Positions 17,391 to 26,407 are shown, counted from the first letter of the stretch. The stretch: DNA of 46,787 nucleotides from Betaproteobacteria bacterium (GCA_947478805.1 CANJXQ010000016.1:1-46787); one strand, 5' to 3'. Numbers and translations: made by a program. Notes: generated by a model from the letters alone, not told the origin.

Positions 17391-17564
17391 ATGGCGCTCG
17401 CGAAGATCGCGACTGATGGAGCGTATTCTATCCGCGGCATGCCACAGTTTCCCGACATGCCCGTCGACGACCTTCACTTGATCCAAGCCTACATCCTCGA
17501 TCGCGCATGAGCGGCATACGAAGCGCAGCAGTCAGTCAACGCGGCGGTGAGCGCGCGGCGCTGA
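17391..17564 (+). pseudogene. Decayed 3' end of a PQQ dehydrogenase-cytochrome c gene
   Basis: The frame from 17391 reads MALAKIATDGAYSIRGMPQF and continues PDMPVDDLHLIQAYILDRA, then a TGA at 17508-17510 where the intact gene has Trp, then AAYEAQQ. This matches the last 55 or so residues of the PQQ dehydrogenase at 10.8 kb (AYEIKGMPRFPDMPLEDLERIRAYILDRAWAAYDAQQ). The heme motif is not included. The fragment follows the acyl-CoA dehydrogenase remnant without a gap, so two unrelated genes were joined here by deletion or recombination. Confidence 0.8.
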
Positions 17565-17619
17565 GACGCGCTACGCGCGGTGCTAAGCGAACACACTCCA
17601 AGCAGGCGAGGAGCACGAT

Positions 17620-19233
17620 ATGAGTCGGTCGCAAGTATCCGGCGGTCAGGTATCGCCCGCTGTCGCGCCTTACGCGTGGTACGTGCTCGGGGTCCTGTTC
17701 CTCGTCTACATCGTCAGCGTCGTCGATCGTCAGATTCTCTCGATCCTCGCGCACGATATAAAGCAATCACTCGAGATCAGTGATGCCCAGATCGGCTTTC
17801 TCTATGGCACCGCGTTCGCGGTGTTCTATGCGCTCTTCGGGATTCCACTTGGATGGCTCGCGGATCGGTGGCATCGCGTTCGGCTGATTGCTTTGGGGCT
17901 GACGCTCTGGTCCGGCATGACCGCGCTGTCCGGTCTGGCGGGATCGTTTGGACAGCTTGCGTTCGCACGTGCCGGCGTGGGTATTGGTGAAGCGAGTGCA
18001 TCGCCTGCGGCTTTCTCAATGCTCGCGGACTATTTCCCACGGGAGCGGCGCGCGTTCGCGCTCGCGATTTACTCGGCCGGGATGCTGGTCGGACTTTCGC
18101 TCAGTCTGCCGATTGGCGGAACGATCGCAAGTGCCTGGACGGCTCACTACGGGACGACTCAACCATTAGGGCTCGCGGGATGGCAGGTGGCCTTCCTGGC
18201 CGTGGGGCTGCCGGGCCTTCTGCTCGCCGTCTGGGTGTGGACCCTGCGTGAACCGGTGCGTGGTGCCATCGACGGCACGCCGGCGACTCCGGCAACCCAC
18301 GGGCTCTGGCGGGAGTTCGCATGGGAGGTCGGCGCGGTCCTGCCGCCATTTACGCTGTGGTCGGCCGCCAGAGTTCCGGGCGGACTGCGCTCAAATGTAG
18401 CGCTCTTGATTGCGATTGCCATCGTAGCGGAGTTGCTCGTATGGATTACCGGCGACCCGCTGCAATGGATCACGCTGGCTGTAGGGGTTTACGCCGCCGG
18501 GTCGTGGGTGCAAAGACTGCGCGCGACCGATCCGCCAACTTTTACGCTGCTTTTTGGTACGCGAGCGGTCGTGCTCATACTTCTGTCGTGCGGCTCACTC
18601 GCTTTCGTCGGGTATGCGATAGCGTTCTGGATTCCGCAGTACGCAATTCGCACGTTCGGGATTGCCGCTAACGTGGCTGGCTGGAAGATCGGATTCAGTG
18701 GCGGAATCGGCGCGGCCGTCGGATGCCTGCTGGGTGGACGTCTGTCGGATGCGTGGAAGGAGCGCGCCCCGGCAGGGCGAATGTACGTCTGCATGCTATC
18801 GCTTTGTCTGCCACCGCCCCTCGTGTACGTGGCAATCACCGCGGATGATGTTGCCACGATTTATCTGCTGTACCCGATCGCGCTGATGTGTGCCAGCCTA
18901 TGGACAGGGTCGGTCGCCGCCATGATTCAGGACTGCGTTCTGCCACACATGCGTGGGGTCGCAGGAGCTACGTACCTGCTGTCATCGGCATTGCTCGGGT
19001 TTGCACTCAGCCCGTACCTTGTAGGAAAGATCTCCGTTGCGACCGGCTCACTCCGAGACGGTGTGATGAGCGTGTTCGTAGTCGTGCCGGTGGGCCTGCT
19101 GGTAATGTGGGCGGCGAGCCGCCGACTGCCATCGGCCGAAAGCACCAAGTTCGTTCGTGCGGCTCAGGTGGATACTTCGCTCAGCGGTTCGGACGCCCCA
19201 CGGCGAGGCGGCGCATCAGCGACGAAGCGGTGA
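17620..19233 (+). CDS. MFS transporter, Spinster-like
   Basis: The product is 537 aa, start supported by GAGGAG 6 bases upstream. About 12 membrane spans are visible. The first span is followed by VVDRQILSILAHDIKQSLEI and the loop motif GWLADRWHRVRL (MFS signature between spans 2 and 3), then FARAGVGIGEASASPAAFSMLADYFPRERR, a pattern typical of Spinster-type MFS proteins in sphingomonads and gammaproteobacteria. A long loop after span 6 and a hydrophilic C-terminus are present. It probably moves an amphipathic organic acid or the growth substrate across the inner membrane. Direction and substrate are unknown. Confidence 0.85.
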   Translation: MSRSQVSGGQVSPAVAPYAWYVLGVLFLVYIVSVVDRQILSILAHDIKQSLEISDAQIGFLYGTAFAVFYALFGIPLGWLADRWHRVRLIALGLTLWSGMTALSGLAGSFGQLAFARAGVGIGEASASPAAFSMLADYFPRERRAFALAIYSAGMLVGLSLSLPIGGTIASAWTAHYGTTQPLGLAGWQVAFLAVGLPGLLLAVWVWTLREPVRGAIDGTPATPATHGLWREFAWEVGAVLPPFTLWSAARVPGGLRSNVALLIAIAIVAELLVWITGDPLQWITLAVGVYAAGSWVQRLRATDPPTFTLLFGTRAVVLILLSCGSLAFVGYAIAFWIPQYAIRTFGIAANVAGWKIGFSGGIGAAVGCLLGGRLSDAWKERAPAGRMYVCMLSLCLPPPLVYVAITADDVATIYLLYPIALMCASLWTGSVAAMIQDCVLPHMRGVAGATYLLSSALLGFALSPYLVGKISVATGSLRDGVMSVFVVVPVGLLVMWAASRRLPSAESTKFVRAAQVDTSLSGSDAPRRGGASATKR

Positions 19234-19375
19234 GAGTCAACGCCGCTCGGACGGTGTTATCGCGGCCTTACCCGTGCGCGCTTTTCCCGATGTTTAGGCG
19301 TACATGCGTCTACCGCAGACCAGCACGTTACTACCCTCCTAACCTCGACCACTTGCAGAAGAAAGCACCTGCGAA

Positions 19376-19418
19376 TTGCCACTTTCGGACCGCGCGGTCG
19401 TTGGCCGCGCAGTATAAA
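19376..19418 (+). promoter_or_regulatory. Box promoter for the acyl-CoA dehydrogenase gene
   Basis: TTGCCACTTTCGGACC at 19376-19391, a 21-base gap, then TATAAA at 19413-19418. The predicted start of transcription is near 19425, 46 bases before the GTG at 19471. The decayed duplicate at 17062 keeps the same spacing. From 19234 to 19375 I see no gene. Confidence 0.6.
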
Positions 19419-19470
19419 TGCCCAGAACTGATAAAAGCCCGGTGCGGGCACCCCGGAACTCCGGACGACT

Positions 19471-20727
19471 GTGCCTACCTGGCTCCGGGAGAAGATCGTG
19501 GATCTGCGTATTCCAGAAGACATTCAGCTCGTTGGCGAGGGGCTGCTTTCATTCATAGATGCGGAGGTCGTGCCGTTGGAGAGGGCGAACGCGGACCTGC
19601 TTCGCAACGAACGCAATCTCTATGGCGCGGACGGTCGCTACTCCGGCGAGGTCCTGCAGCTCCGCAAGCAGATCCGCATGAAATCGGCGCAGGCGGGCTA
19701 TTACACGGCGCTAGGCGCGGCAGAATTGGGCGGCGGAGGGTTGGGCCCGCTTGCAGCAGCGTATCTGCATGAGTTGCTTGCTCGGACCTACGGTCCGAGC
19801 CGGACGTTGATCCACTTCGTCGTGGTTCCTTCCGCGTTCACCAACGCGCTCACGCCCGTGTTGAAGTTCCTGCAGCCCGCGGCCAAGGAGCAGTTCCTGC
19901 CTGCGATTGCGAGCGGCGAGCGCACGCTCTGCTTCGGACTGAGCGAGCCCGACGCGGGTTCGGACGTACTGGCAATGAAGACCACCGCCGTGCGCGACGG
20001 CGACCATTGGGTGCTCCGAGGAACCAAGCAATGGATAACGAACAGTCCCTATGCGGATCACGCGATCATCTTCGCGGTGACCGAGCCCGCGAAAGCCGGT
20101 GTCCGCAAGCAGATAACCGCGTTTTTCGTTGACACACGCTCACCGGGATTCGATGTCACCTCGATCATCCGTGTGATGGGGCATCTGGGCGGCGAGACAG
20201 GGATCATCGCGCTGGACGACGTGCGGGTGCCCGATGCTCATCGGCTCGGCGAGGTCGGAGACGGCATGACTGTCGCGATGACGGGCGTTAATGCAGGGCG
20301 TATCGGTCTCGCAGCCTCGTGCGTCGGCTACGCGCAGTGGGCGTTGGCGCTTACTGTCGATTACTGCAAGACCCGCCGGACGTTCGGTCGGCCCATCTGT
20401 GAGCACCAGGCTGTGCAGATTCATCTGGCGGAAGCGGCGATGGATATTTTCACGGCGCGCAGCACGGTGTTGAACTGTGCGTGGCGCCTTTCGGAAGGCG
20501 CCGAGGCGCGCGCGGAGATTGCGATCGCCAAGGCGTACTGCACGGAAATGCTGGGGCGTGTCGTGGACCGTTGCATGCAGGCGCATGGCGGCATGGGCAT
20601 GACCAACGACGTGGGCCTCGAGGCCCTTTATCGATGGGCGCGTCCGATGCGGATCTACGATGGCACGGCGGAGATTCAGCGTCGCACGATCGCGATGGAG
20701 TTGATCAACGACACCCTCCGGTTTTGA
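19471..20727 (+). CDS. Acyl-CoA dehydrogenase family protein
   Basis: The product is 418 aa from a GTG. It has the standard acyl-CoA dehydrogenase order: N-terminal helices, the FAD-binding strand CFGLSEPDAGSDVLAMKT, KQWITNSPYADH, and the C-terminal helical bundle with TRRTFGRPICEHQAVQ and QAHGGMGMTNDVGLEALYRW. The loop that supplies the base in medium-chain enzymes (YEGT) reads YDGT, so the base would be Asp, closer to ACAD10/11-like enzymes. It introduces a double bond into an acyl-CoA, passing electrons to ETF. It is transcribed alone, converging on the amine dehydrogenase gene. Its 5' end was duplicated and decayed at 17.06 kb. Confidence 0.87.
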   Translation: MPTWLREKIVDLRIPEDIQLVGEGLLSFIDAEVVPLERANADLLRNERNLYGADGRYSGEVLQLRKQIRMKSAQAGYYTALGAAELGGGGLGPLAAAYLHELLARTYGPSRTLIHFVVVPSAFTNALTPVLKFLQPAAKEQFLPAIASGERTLCFGLSEPDAGSDVLAMKTTAVRDGDHWVLRGTKQWITNSPYADHAIIFAVTEPAKAGVRKQITAFFVDTRSPGFDVTSIIRVMGHLGGETGIIALDDVRVPDAHRLGEVGDGMTVAMTGVNAGRIGLAASCVGYAQWALALTVDYCKTRRTFGRPICEHQAVQIHLAEAAMDIFTARSTVLNCAWRLSEGAEARAEIAIAKAYCTEMLGRVVDRCMQAHGGMGMTNDVGLEALYRWARPMRIYDGTAEIQRRTIAMELINDTLRF

Positions 20728-20788
20728 GGGAAGCGTCTGGACCGACCAGGTCGCGACTACGCCGCGGTCTGGTCGCTTCAGCTTGCCG

Positions 20789-21964
20789 TCACTCGACCGG
20801 CTGCAACAGCGTGGGATACGTTGGGAACGGTATCTCGTGAAGCAGTTTGCCGGATCTGGCGTCCTGGATCGTCACGGCCATGTGATAAAGCGAGCTCGCG
20901 TAGAGCAGAGGTTTGTCATCCTGGCTGACCGCAATGCCGTCGACTGCGTTCTTGAGCGGCAGCCGCTGGATCTGCTTCGTGGTCTTTATCGAGTACACCC
21001 AGACTTCGGTGCCAGGCTGCCGGTGAAAATCGATGCCGTTCACCTTAGGTTGCAGGTCCGACGCGTGCATCAGTACGTAGAGCTTCTGGTCGCGATGATG
21101 AATGGCGAGCGTCTGCAATGGCTGGCCGGGGATCCATGTCTTGTCGCCCTCCTTCTCTGAGACGCTCCAGGTCGGCAGCGGTATGAAGTCGGGACCGGAA
21201 ATGTCGACTGGATGGATTATTCCATGGTGCGAGACGAAGTACCAGATATTGCCGGACCTGGCGCCCGATTCGTGGAGCGGGTCACCGTCTGCATCAAAAA
21301 ACTTTGGGTAGCGCTTGCGCGAGGCTTCCTTGCCATCCTCACCGATGGTGACTGTCAGTAGACTACCATCCCCGCACAGTGCAAAGAACTTACGTTGTCC
21401 GGCAGGCATCGCGTTGATACAGCCGGACGTCTCGATCTCGCCCAGATATTGGTTGGACTGTATATCCACGATGCCCACTGAAGAAGCCGGTGACATGAGC
21501 TGCAGCAGGACGAAGCGATTGTCGTCCGTAAGTGAATAGTGGTTGAGATCCGGGAAGCCCTTAATCGTCTTCGGTGGCACCACCACCTCTCGCAGTGCCT
21601 TCAGGGTGCGAGGATCATACGTGGTGACTACGTCCGTTCGTTCACCGCGATGCCCGCGGGACATGAACATTCCTACGCTGTAGATCTCCTTGTCCGACCA
21701 GAGCAGGCGACCGCCTTCCCAGCCAGTCTCCACCATGCCCAGAATGGTGGCGGTGTCCGCGTTGTAGAGGATCCCTCTCGCATAGTTTCCCAACTGACCG
21801 TCGCCGATCCAGACCCAGTGTTCACCCGGCGGCTTCGTCGGGATCGTCACGTTCGGGGGTGACTGCGGCAGCGGTGCCGACGCTCCAAGGCTGAGCCCGG
21901 GCGAGAGAACCGCGGCAATAGCGACTACTTTTGCGAAAACGTTCTTGCGGACTGAACAGCGCAT
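20789..21964 (-). CDS. aauB: Large (beta-propeller) subunit of a TTQ amine dehydrogenase
   Basis: The product is 391 aa from the ATG at 21964, with AAGGA upstream. A signal peptide ends near SLGASA, followed by a seven-bladed propeller of the methylamine/aralkylamine dehydrogenase heavy chain: RGHRGERTDVVTTYDPRTL, then NHYSLTDDNRFVLLQL, and repeated blades to the C-terminus. This subunit scaffolds the small TTQ-bearing subunit, which oxidises primary amines to aldehyde and ammonia in the periplasm. In known mau and aau operons the large-subunit gene sits beside the other genes. Here it is alone, about 20 kb from the small-subunit operon, with the same type of promoter. Whether the substrate is an alkylamine or arylalkylamine cannot be told. 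Confidence 0.82.
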   Translation of the reverse strand: MRCSVRKNVFAKVVAIAAVLSPGLSLGASAPLPQSPPNVTIPTKPPGEHWVWIGDGQLGNYARGILYNADTATILGMVETGWEGGRLLWSDKEIYSVGMFMSRGHRGERTDVVTTYDPRTLKALREVVVPPKTIKGFPDLNHYSLTDDNRFVLLQLMSPASSVGIVDIQSNQYLGEIETSGCINAMPAGQRKFFALCGDGSLLTVTIGEDGKEASRKRYPKFFDADGDPLHESGARSGNIWYFVSHHGIIHPVDISGPDFIPLPTWSVSEKEGDKTWIPGQPLQTLAIHHRDQKLYVLMHASDLQPKVNGIDFHRQPGTEVWVYSIKTTKQIQRLPLKNAVDGIAVSQDDKPLLYASSLYHMAVTIQDARSGKLLHEIPFPTYPTLLQPVE

Positions 21965-22008
21965 CTCGGGGATCCTTGCGTCACGGACTGTGTCCGCGTA
22001 AGACCCGG

Positions 22009-22051
22009 AATCTAGCGGCGCGGCCGCCACCCCCGTGTCCGCAAACGGCAA
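22009..22051 (-). promoter_or_regulatory. Box promoter for the amine dehydrogenase large-subunit gene
   Basis: On the minus strand 22051-22036 reads TTGCCGTTTGCGGACA, then a 21-base gap, then TAGATT at 22014-22009. This is the same -10 and the same spacing as in front of the mauE/D/A operon at 43.6 kb. The leader to the ATG at 21964 would be about 38 bases. Confidence 0.65.
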
Positions 22052-22090
22052 CCGTCGGCCCAGGCCAGAGCCTCCGCTATCGCGACGATA

Positions 22091-24055
22091 TCAAGGTTCG
22101 CGCAAGGCGCGAATGTCCCTGAACAGCTCAAGCGCTTCAGGGTTGGCCAGTGCCTCTACATTGCGAACTGTCCGGCCGTGGATTACGTCCCGCACGGGCA
22201 ATTCAACCAGCTTACCGTTCCTGGTACGGGGCAGGTCCTGGATGCTGATCACCTTGGCGGGGACGTGCCGCGGTGTGGTATGCGTACGGATCGTCTGGAT
22301 TATGCGAGTACGCAGTGCCTCGTTGAATTCTGCGCCCTCGCGCAGCCGAACGAACAGGACGACACGAACATCACCCGCCCATTCCTGTCCGACCGCGACG
22401 GATTCCAGGACCTCGGGTACCTTCTCGACCTGCCGGTAGATTTCGGCTGTGCCGATGCGTACGCCGCCCGGGTTCAACACGGCATCGGAGCGGCCATGAA
22501 TCACGATGCCGCCGCCTGGCATGATCTCCGTGAAGTCCCCATGGCACCAGACGTTCGGAAATCCTTCGAAGTATGCCGCCCGATAGCGCCTTCCATCCGG
22601 GTCGTTCCAGAAGCCGACAGGCATTGCCGGAAAAGGACGGGTGCACACCAGTTCACCCTTGACGCCGCGCACCGATCGCCCGTCCTCATCGAACACATCG
22701 ACGGCCATCCCCAGGCCGCGGCACTGGATCTCTCCACGCCGAACGGGCAGCAGTGGGCTGCCGAGTACGAACGCAGAGCAGATGTCGGTACCGCCGGAGA
22801 TCGATGCCAGATGCACGTCGGGCTTCACATGCGCGTACACGTAATCGTAGCTCTCTTCGACAAGCGGACTTCCGGTCGAAAATATGACCCGGACGGAAGA
22901 AAGGTCGAACTCCTCGCGTGGGCGCAGCCCAGCCTTCGCAATGGAATCGATGAACTTCGCAGACGTGCCGAAGTGCGTCAGCTTCTCCTGCTCCGCAAGG
23001 CGCAACAGCGCACGACCTTGATCGAACATAGGCGCCCCGTCGTAGAGGACGATGGTTGCGCGGGAGGACAGCACGGTGACGAGGATGTTCCACATCGTCC
23101 AGCCGCACGTCGTGAAGTAGAAGTAGCGATCCCGAGCGCCGACATCGCCGTGCAGGTGCTGGTCCTTCATGTTCTGCAGCAGGATCCCTCCGGCCCCGTG
23201 CACGATGCCCTTAGGAGCCCCCGTGGTGCCGGAGGAATAAAGCACGAAGACAGGATGGTCAAAAGGGAGGCGTGCAAAACAAATCGTATCGACGCCCGCG
23301 CAGGGGGCGAGAAAATCCTCGATCCATACTGAGTTTGGCGGGACAAGGGACGCATCGTCCCCCGCATAGCTGACGATGATGAGGCACTCCAAGCTGGGTA
23401 ACTGCGCCGCAATCTCGGCGACTTTGGCCAGGCAACCGATGCGCTTGCCGTTGTACAGGTACCCGTCTGCCGCCAGCAGTACCTTGGGCCGGGATTGCAG
23501 GAAGCGGTCCAGGACGCCCTGAACACCGAAGTCTGGAGAGGTCGATGTAAAGATCGCCCCGAGGCTCACCGCGGCCAGCATTGCGACCAATGTCTCCGGC
23601 ACATTTGGCATGAAGGCCGCAACAACATCGTTCTGCCCGACGCCCTTGCTGCGCAAGGCTGCCGCCATGACTGCTACTTGCCGGCGCAGCTCACGACGTG
23701 ACAGGCATCGACGCGTCTGATCCTCGCCAGAAGCGATGACCGCGTCTTCGTCTGGGTCCACGTCATCGCGAAGAATGTTCTCCGCGAGATTCAGCCGTGC
23801 GTCCGGAAACCAGCGCGCGCCCGGCATCTTGTCGCCGCCGACAAGAATTTTTTCGCCCCGTTCGCCGATGACACCGCAGAAAGACCAGAGCAGTGCCCAG
23901 AAGTTTTCGGGTTCTGCAACGGACCATTGCCACAGCGCGTCCTGGTCGGGCAATGGCCGATGCGAGATCGTCTCGGCGGCGCGGGCAAACCTGAACATGT
24001 GGCTGCTCAGAATCCGCTCGGGCGAGGGCGTCCAGACGGGATCGATGTTGATCAT
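22091..24055 (-). CDS. Acetoacetyl-CoA synthetase-type acyl-CoA synthetase
   Basis: The product is 654 aa from the ATG at 24055 (MINIDPVWTPSPERI), the usual length for the family; an upstream frame extends to 24154 but adds no family sequence. The acetyl-CoA synthetase-like N-terminal domain (WFPDARLNLAENIL) is followed by the phosphate loop SSGTTGAPKGI, the GGTDIC motif, and MPGGGIVIHGRSDAVLNPGG. The catalytic Lys lies in LPRTRNGKLVE. Typical enzymes activate acetoacetate; relatives activate other beta-keto or branched acids. It is divergent from the SDR at 24169, with a dyad between them, so it may be part of the same control unit. Confidence 0.85.
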   Translation of the reverse strand: MINIDPVWTPSPERILSSHMFRFARAAETISHRPLPDQDALWQWSVAEPENFWALLWSFCGVIGERGEKILVGGDKMPGARWFPDARLNLAENILRDDVDPDEDAVIASGEDQTRRCLSRRELRRQVAVMAAALRSKGVGQNDVVAAFMPNVPETLVAMLAAVSLGAIFTSTSPDFGVQGVLDRFLQSRPKVLLAADGYLYNGKRIGCLAKVAEIAAQLPSLECLIIVSYAGDDASLVPPNSVWIEDFLAPCAGVDTICFARLPFDHPVFVLYSSGTTGAPKGIVHGAGGILLQNMKDQHLHGDVGARDRYFYFTTCGWTMWNILVTVLSSRATIVLYDGAPMFDQGRALLRLAEQEKLTHFGTSAKFIDSIAKAGLRPREEFDLSSVRVIFSTGSPLVEESYDYVYAHVKPDVHLASISGGTDICSAFVLGSPLLPVRRGEIQCRGLGMAVDVFDEDGRSVRGVKGELVCTRPFPAMPVGFWNDPDGRRYRAAYFEGFPNVWCHGDFTEIMPGGGIVIHGRSDAVLNPGGVRIGTAEIYRQVEKVPEVLESVAVGQEWAGDVRVVLFVRLREGAEFNEALRTRIIQTIRTHTTPRHVPAKVISIQDLPRTRNGKLVELPVRDVIHGRTVRNVEALANPEALELFRDIRALREP

Positions 24056-24101
24056 GTGCAGTCTCGGTCTGCCGGTCGGCGTGCCGGCACGTTGTTGAAT
24101 T

Positions 24102-24113
24102 ATACGCAAGCGT
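24102..24113. promoter_or_regulatory. Candidate operator between the acyl-CoA synthetase and SDR genes
   Basis: TACGC-AA-GCGTA is a perfect two-arm inverted repeat in the 113-base divergent gap, flanked by AT-rich bases. It is unlike the shared TTGCCR box, which is absent here. A TetR- or MarR-type protein is plausible; the MarR gene at 27.3 kb is the nearest candidate. A nearby GCCGGCAC-rich stretch at 24070-24090 has further dyads. Confidence 0.35.
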
Positions 24114-24168
24114 ACGATATTGTCGCGTAGGGTCTTCTTGACCACCGCCCACAAGTAGGAGCGTGCCG

Positions 24169-25074
24169 ATGCTGCTGGAAGGTAAGGTCGTTATCGTCAC
24201 CGGCGCCGGCAACGGCATCGGCGCTGAAATTGCAAAGCGGGCAGCTGCCGCCGGGGCGAGAGTCGTTGTGAACGATGTTGGGGTTTCCGCATCGGGGGAG
24301 GGCGGGGACCCGACTGTCGCCGGGCGCGTGGTGGAGGCCATCGCCGCGGACGGCGGGACGGCCGTGGCAAGCACGCGCAGTGTCGCCGACTGGGACCAGG
24401 CGCATGGCATCGTGCAGGACGCGCTCGATGCCTTCGGCCGGATCGACGTTTTGATCAACAATGCTGGGATTCTTCGTGATGTCATGTTCCACAGGATGTC
24501 GCGAGAGGACTTCGACGCTGTCGATGACGTAAATCTGCGGGGCGTCTTCTATGTCTCGCGAGCCGCTGCGCCTCACTTCAAGAGCCAGGGCAGCGGATGT
24601 TATGTGCACATGACATCCAGTAGCGGGCTGATCGGGAACTTCGCGCAGGTGAACTACGGCTCGACCAAGCTAGGAGTAGCTGCGCTTTCAAAGTGCATTG
24701 CGCTCGACATGCAGAAGTTCGGGGTGACATCGAACGCCATTGCCCCATTCGCCTGGACCCGAATGGTTGCATCGATTCCGGATACACCTGAGAACCGCCA
24801 TCGAATCGCTGTCAACAAGCGTCTGAAGCCCGAGCTGATCCCGCCATTTGTCGTAGCGCTGGCGAGCGACGCTGGACGCCGGACTAGCGGTCAGGTCTTC
24901 GGCGTGCGAGGCAACGAGATCATTTTGTTCAGCCAGCCGCGACCGCTCCGATGCGCACAGTCCAAGGAGGGCTGGACAGCGGAAGCCATCGTTGAAAGTG
25001 TTTTACCTGCGTTCGAGGGAAGTTACTACGCGCTTGAACGTTCCAGCGACGTCTTCAGCTGGGACCCAGTCTGA
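24169..25074 (+). CDS. SDR of the MFE-2/17-beta-HSD4 type (3-hydroxyacyl-CoA dehydrogenase)
   Basis: The product is 301 aa; AGGAG 7 bases upstream of the ATG fixes the start. It has TGAGNGIG near 12 and the insertion VVNDVGVSASGEG after the third strand that marks the dehydrogenase part of peroxisomal multifunctional enzyme 2 and its bacterial relatives. NNAGILRD and YGSTKLG carry the catalytic set, and a longer C-terminal tail follows. Such enzymes oxidise (3R)-hydroxyacyl-CoA. It is followed after 9 bases by a hydratase-2-type gene, reproducing as two genes the fused eukaryotic enzyme. Substrates are usually bulky or branched acyl-CoAs, including steroid side chains. Confidence 0.82.
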   Translation: MLLEGKVVIVTGAGNGIGAEIAKRAAAAGARVVVNDVGVSASGEGGDPTVAGRVVEAIAADGGTAVASTRSVADWDQAHGIVQDALDAFGRIDVLINNAGILRDVMFHRMSREDFDAVDDVNLRGVFYVSRAAAPHFKSQGSGCYVHMTSSSGLIGNFAQVNYGSTKLGVAALSKCIALDMQKFGVTSNAIAPFAWTRMVASIPDTPENRHRIAVNKRLKPELIPPFVVALASDAGRRTSGQVFGVRGNEIILFSQPRPLRCAQSKEGWTAEAIVESVLPAFEGSYYALERSSDVFSWDPV

Positions 25075-25083
25075 GGCTTTGCG

Positions 25084-25935
25084 GTGAATCTCGATGCTCT
25101 GGTCAGCCATCAATTTGCGCGCAAGACCACGCGGTTGACGACAAGGGACACGATTCTCTACGCGTTGAGCGTTGGAGCCGGCCGAGATCCCTATTGTGAC
25201 TATGATCTTCGGCTCGTGTATGAGCGCGAACTGCAGGCGCTGCCGACCATGGCGGCGGTCCTCGCCCATCCGGGAATGTGGATTGCAGAACCCGCATTCG
25301 GTGTCAATGTGACGAAGCTCGTTCACGGGGAACAACGAATCGAGATTAGGCACCCATTGCCCGTGCGCGGGGACGTTACGGCGCGTTATGCGATCCGAGC
25401 GGTCGTCGACAAAGGGACAGGAAAAGGCGCGCTCGTCTACTTTGAAAAGCATGTTACCGATGCGGCCACGGAGCGGCCGCTGTGTTCCGTGTTGCAGATG
25501 TTGTTCTTGCGCGACGACGGCGGGTGCGGCAGTTACGGCGAGCCTCCCGAATCTCTGGTCGCCTTCGAGCCGGGGGCCGCCAGTTTTGTCCATGAGCTGC
25601 AAACGCTTCCAAGTGCGGCCCTTCTCTACCGGCTAAATGGGGACCTCAATCCGCTGCACGTTGATCCCGACGCCGCTCGCGCAGCCGGGTTCGAGCGGCC
25701 GATCCTGCATGGGCTTTGCACCTACGGCGCCGTTGGGTACCTGCTCACCCGTGCGTTTTGCGACGGGGATGCCAGCAGGCTTGTCTCCTTGGACACCCGA
25801 TTCACGGCGCCTGTCTATCCCGGGGAGACGATTCGCCTGGAAGGCAATGTCGATGGTGATCGTCTGCATTTCCGGGCGTTGGTCACCGAGCGTAACCAGG
25901 TCGTCCTGAGTCACGGCAGCGCACGGATCAATTAG
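25084..25935 (+). CDS. MaoC-family enoyl-CoA hydratase 2
   Basis: The product is 283 aa from a GTG with GAGG upstream. It is a double hotdog protein: an inactive N-terminal half and a C-terminal half with the hydratase 2 motif LNGDLNPLHVDPDAARAAGF, in which Asp and His are catalytic, then PILHGLCTYG. It hydrates trans-2-enoyl-CoA to (3R)-hydroxyacyl-CoA, which the SDR encoded just upstream would oxidise. The genes are 9 bases apart and surely co-transcribed. This arrangement matches MFE-2-type beta-oxidation of branched or polycyclic acyl groups. Confidence 0.83.
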   Translation: MNLDALVSHQFARKTTRLTTRDTILYALSVGAGRDPYCDYDLRLVYERELQALPTMAAVLAHPGMWIAEPAFGVNVTKLVHGEQRIEIRHPLPVRGDVTARYAIRAVVDKGTGKGALVYFEKHVTDAATERPLCSVLQMLFLRDDGGCGSYGEPPESLVAFEPGAASFVHELQTLPSAALLYRLNGDLNPLHVDPDAARAAGFERPILHGLCTYGAVGYLLTRAFCDGDASRLVSLDTRFTAPVYPGETIRLEGNVDGDRLHFRALVTERNQVVLSHGSARIN

Positions 25936-25948
25936 CGAGGAAATATCG

Positions 25949-26407
25949 ATGCCCGGTTTGTATTTCGACGAATTCTACATCGGCCAGGTGTTTGCGCACC
26001 CGCTGCGGCGAACCGTGACGGAGGCGGACAACGTATTCTTCAGTGCCCTCACGCACAACCCGGCGTCGCTGCACCTGGATGAACACTACTGTCGCGAACA
26101 CACGCAGTTCGGGACACGCATCGTGAACAGCGGATTCACGCTTGGACTCATGATCGGCATTTCGGTGGGTGATACCACGCTGGGGACCACCGTCGCGAAC
26201 CTCGGAATGGATGAGGTTCGCTTTCCCAAGCCGCTTTTTCACGGCGATACCCTGCGAGTTGAAACCGAAGTCGCGGAGCTCAGGGACAGCCGGTCGCGGC
26301 CCGAGAACGGCATCGTCGTGTTCGTGCATCGAGCGTTCAACCAGGACGGCAGTCTCGTAGCCAGCTGCAAGCGGCAGGCTCTGATGCTGCGGAGGCCTAC
26401 AGCGTGA
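25949..26407 (+). CDS. Single-domain MaoC-like hydratase
   Basis: The product is 152 aa, start supported by GAGGAAATATCG before the ATG. It is a single hotdog domain with FFSALTHNPASLHLDEHYC and FGTRIVNSGFTLGLMIGISV. The Asn-Pro and His of the hydratase motif are present (NPASLHLD), although the usual Asp-x-Asn is altered to THN. Proteins of this shape include itaconyl-CoA and mesaconyl-CoA hydratases. The stop overlaps the start of the CitE-like lyase gene by 4 bases, so the two products probably act in sequence: hydration, then carbon-carbon cleavage. Confidence 0.75.
   Translation: MPGLYFDEFYIGQVFAHPLRRTVTEADNVFFSALTHNPASLHLDEHYCREHTQFGTRIVNSGFTLGLMIGISVGDTTLGTTVANLGMDEVRFPKPLFHGDTLRVETEVAELRDSRSRPENGIVVFVHRAFNQDGSLVASCKRQALMLRRPTA

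Noticed and set aside
22178-23332. Long open frame (384 codons) on the plus strand inside the acetoacetyl-CoA synthetase-type gene
   Set aside because: It is antisense to a gene with full family motifs, has no ribosome-binding site and an Arg/His-rich composition typical of antisense frames in GC-rich DNA.
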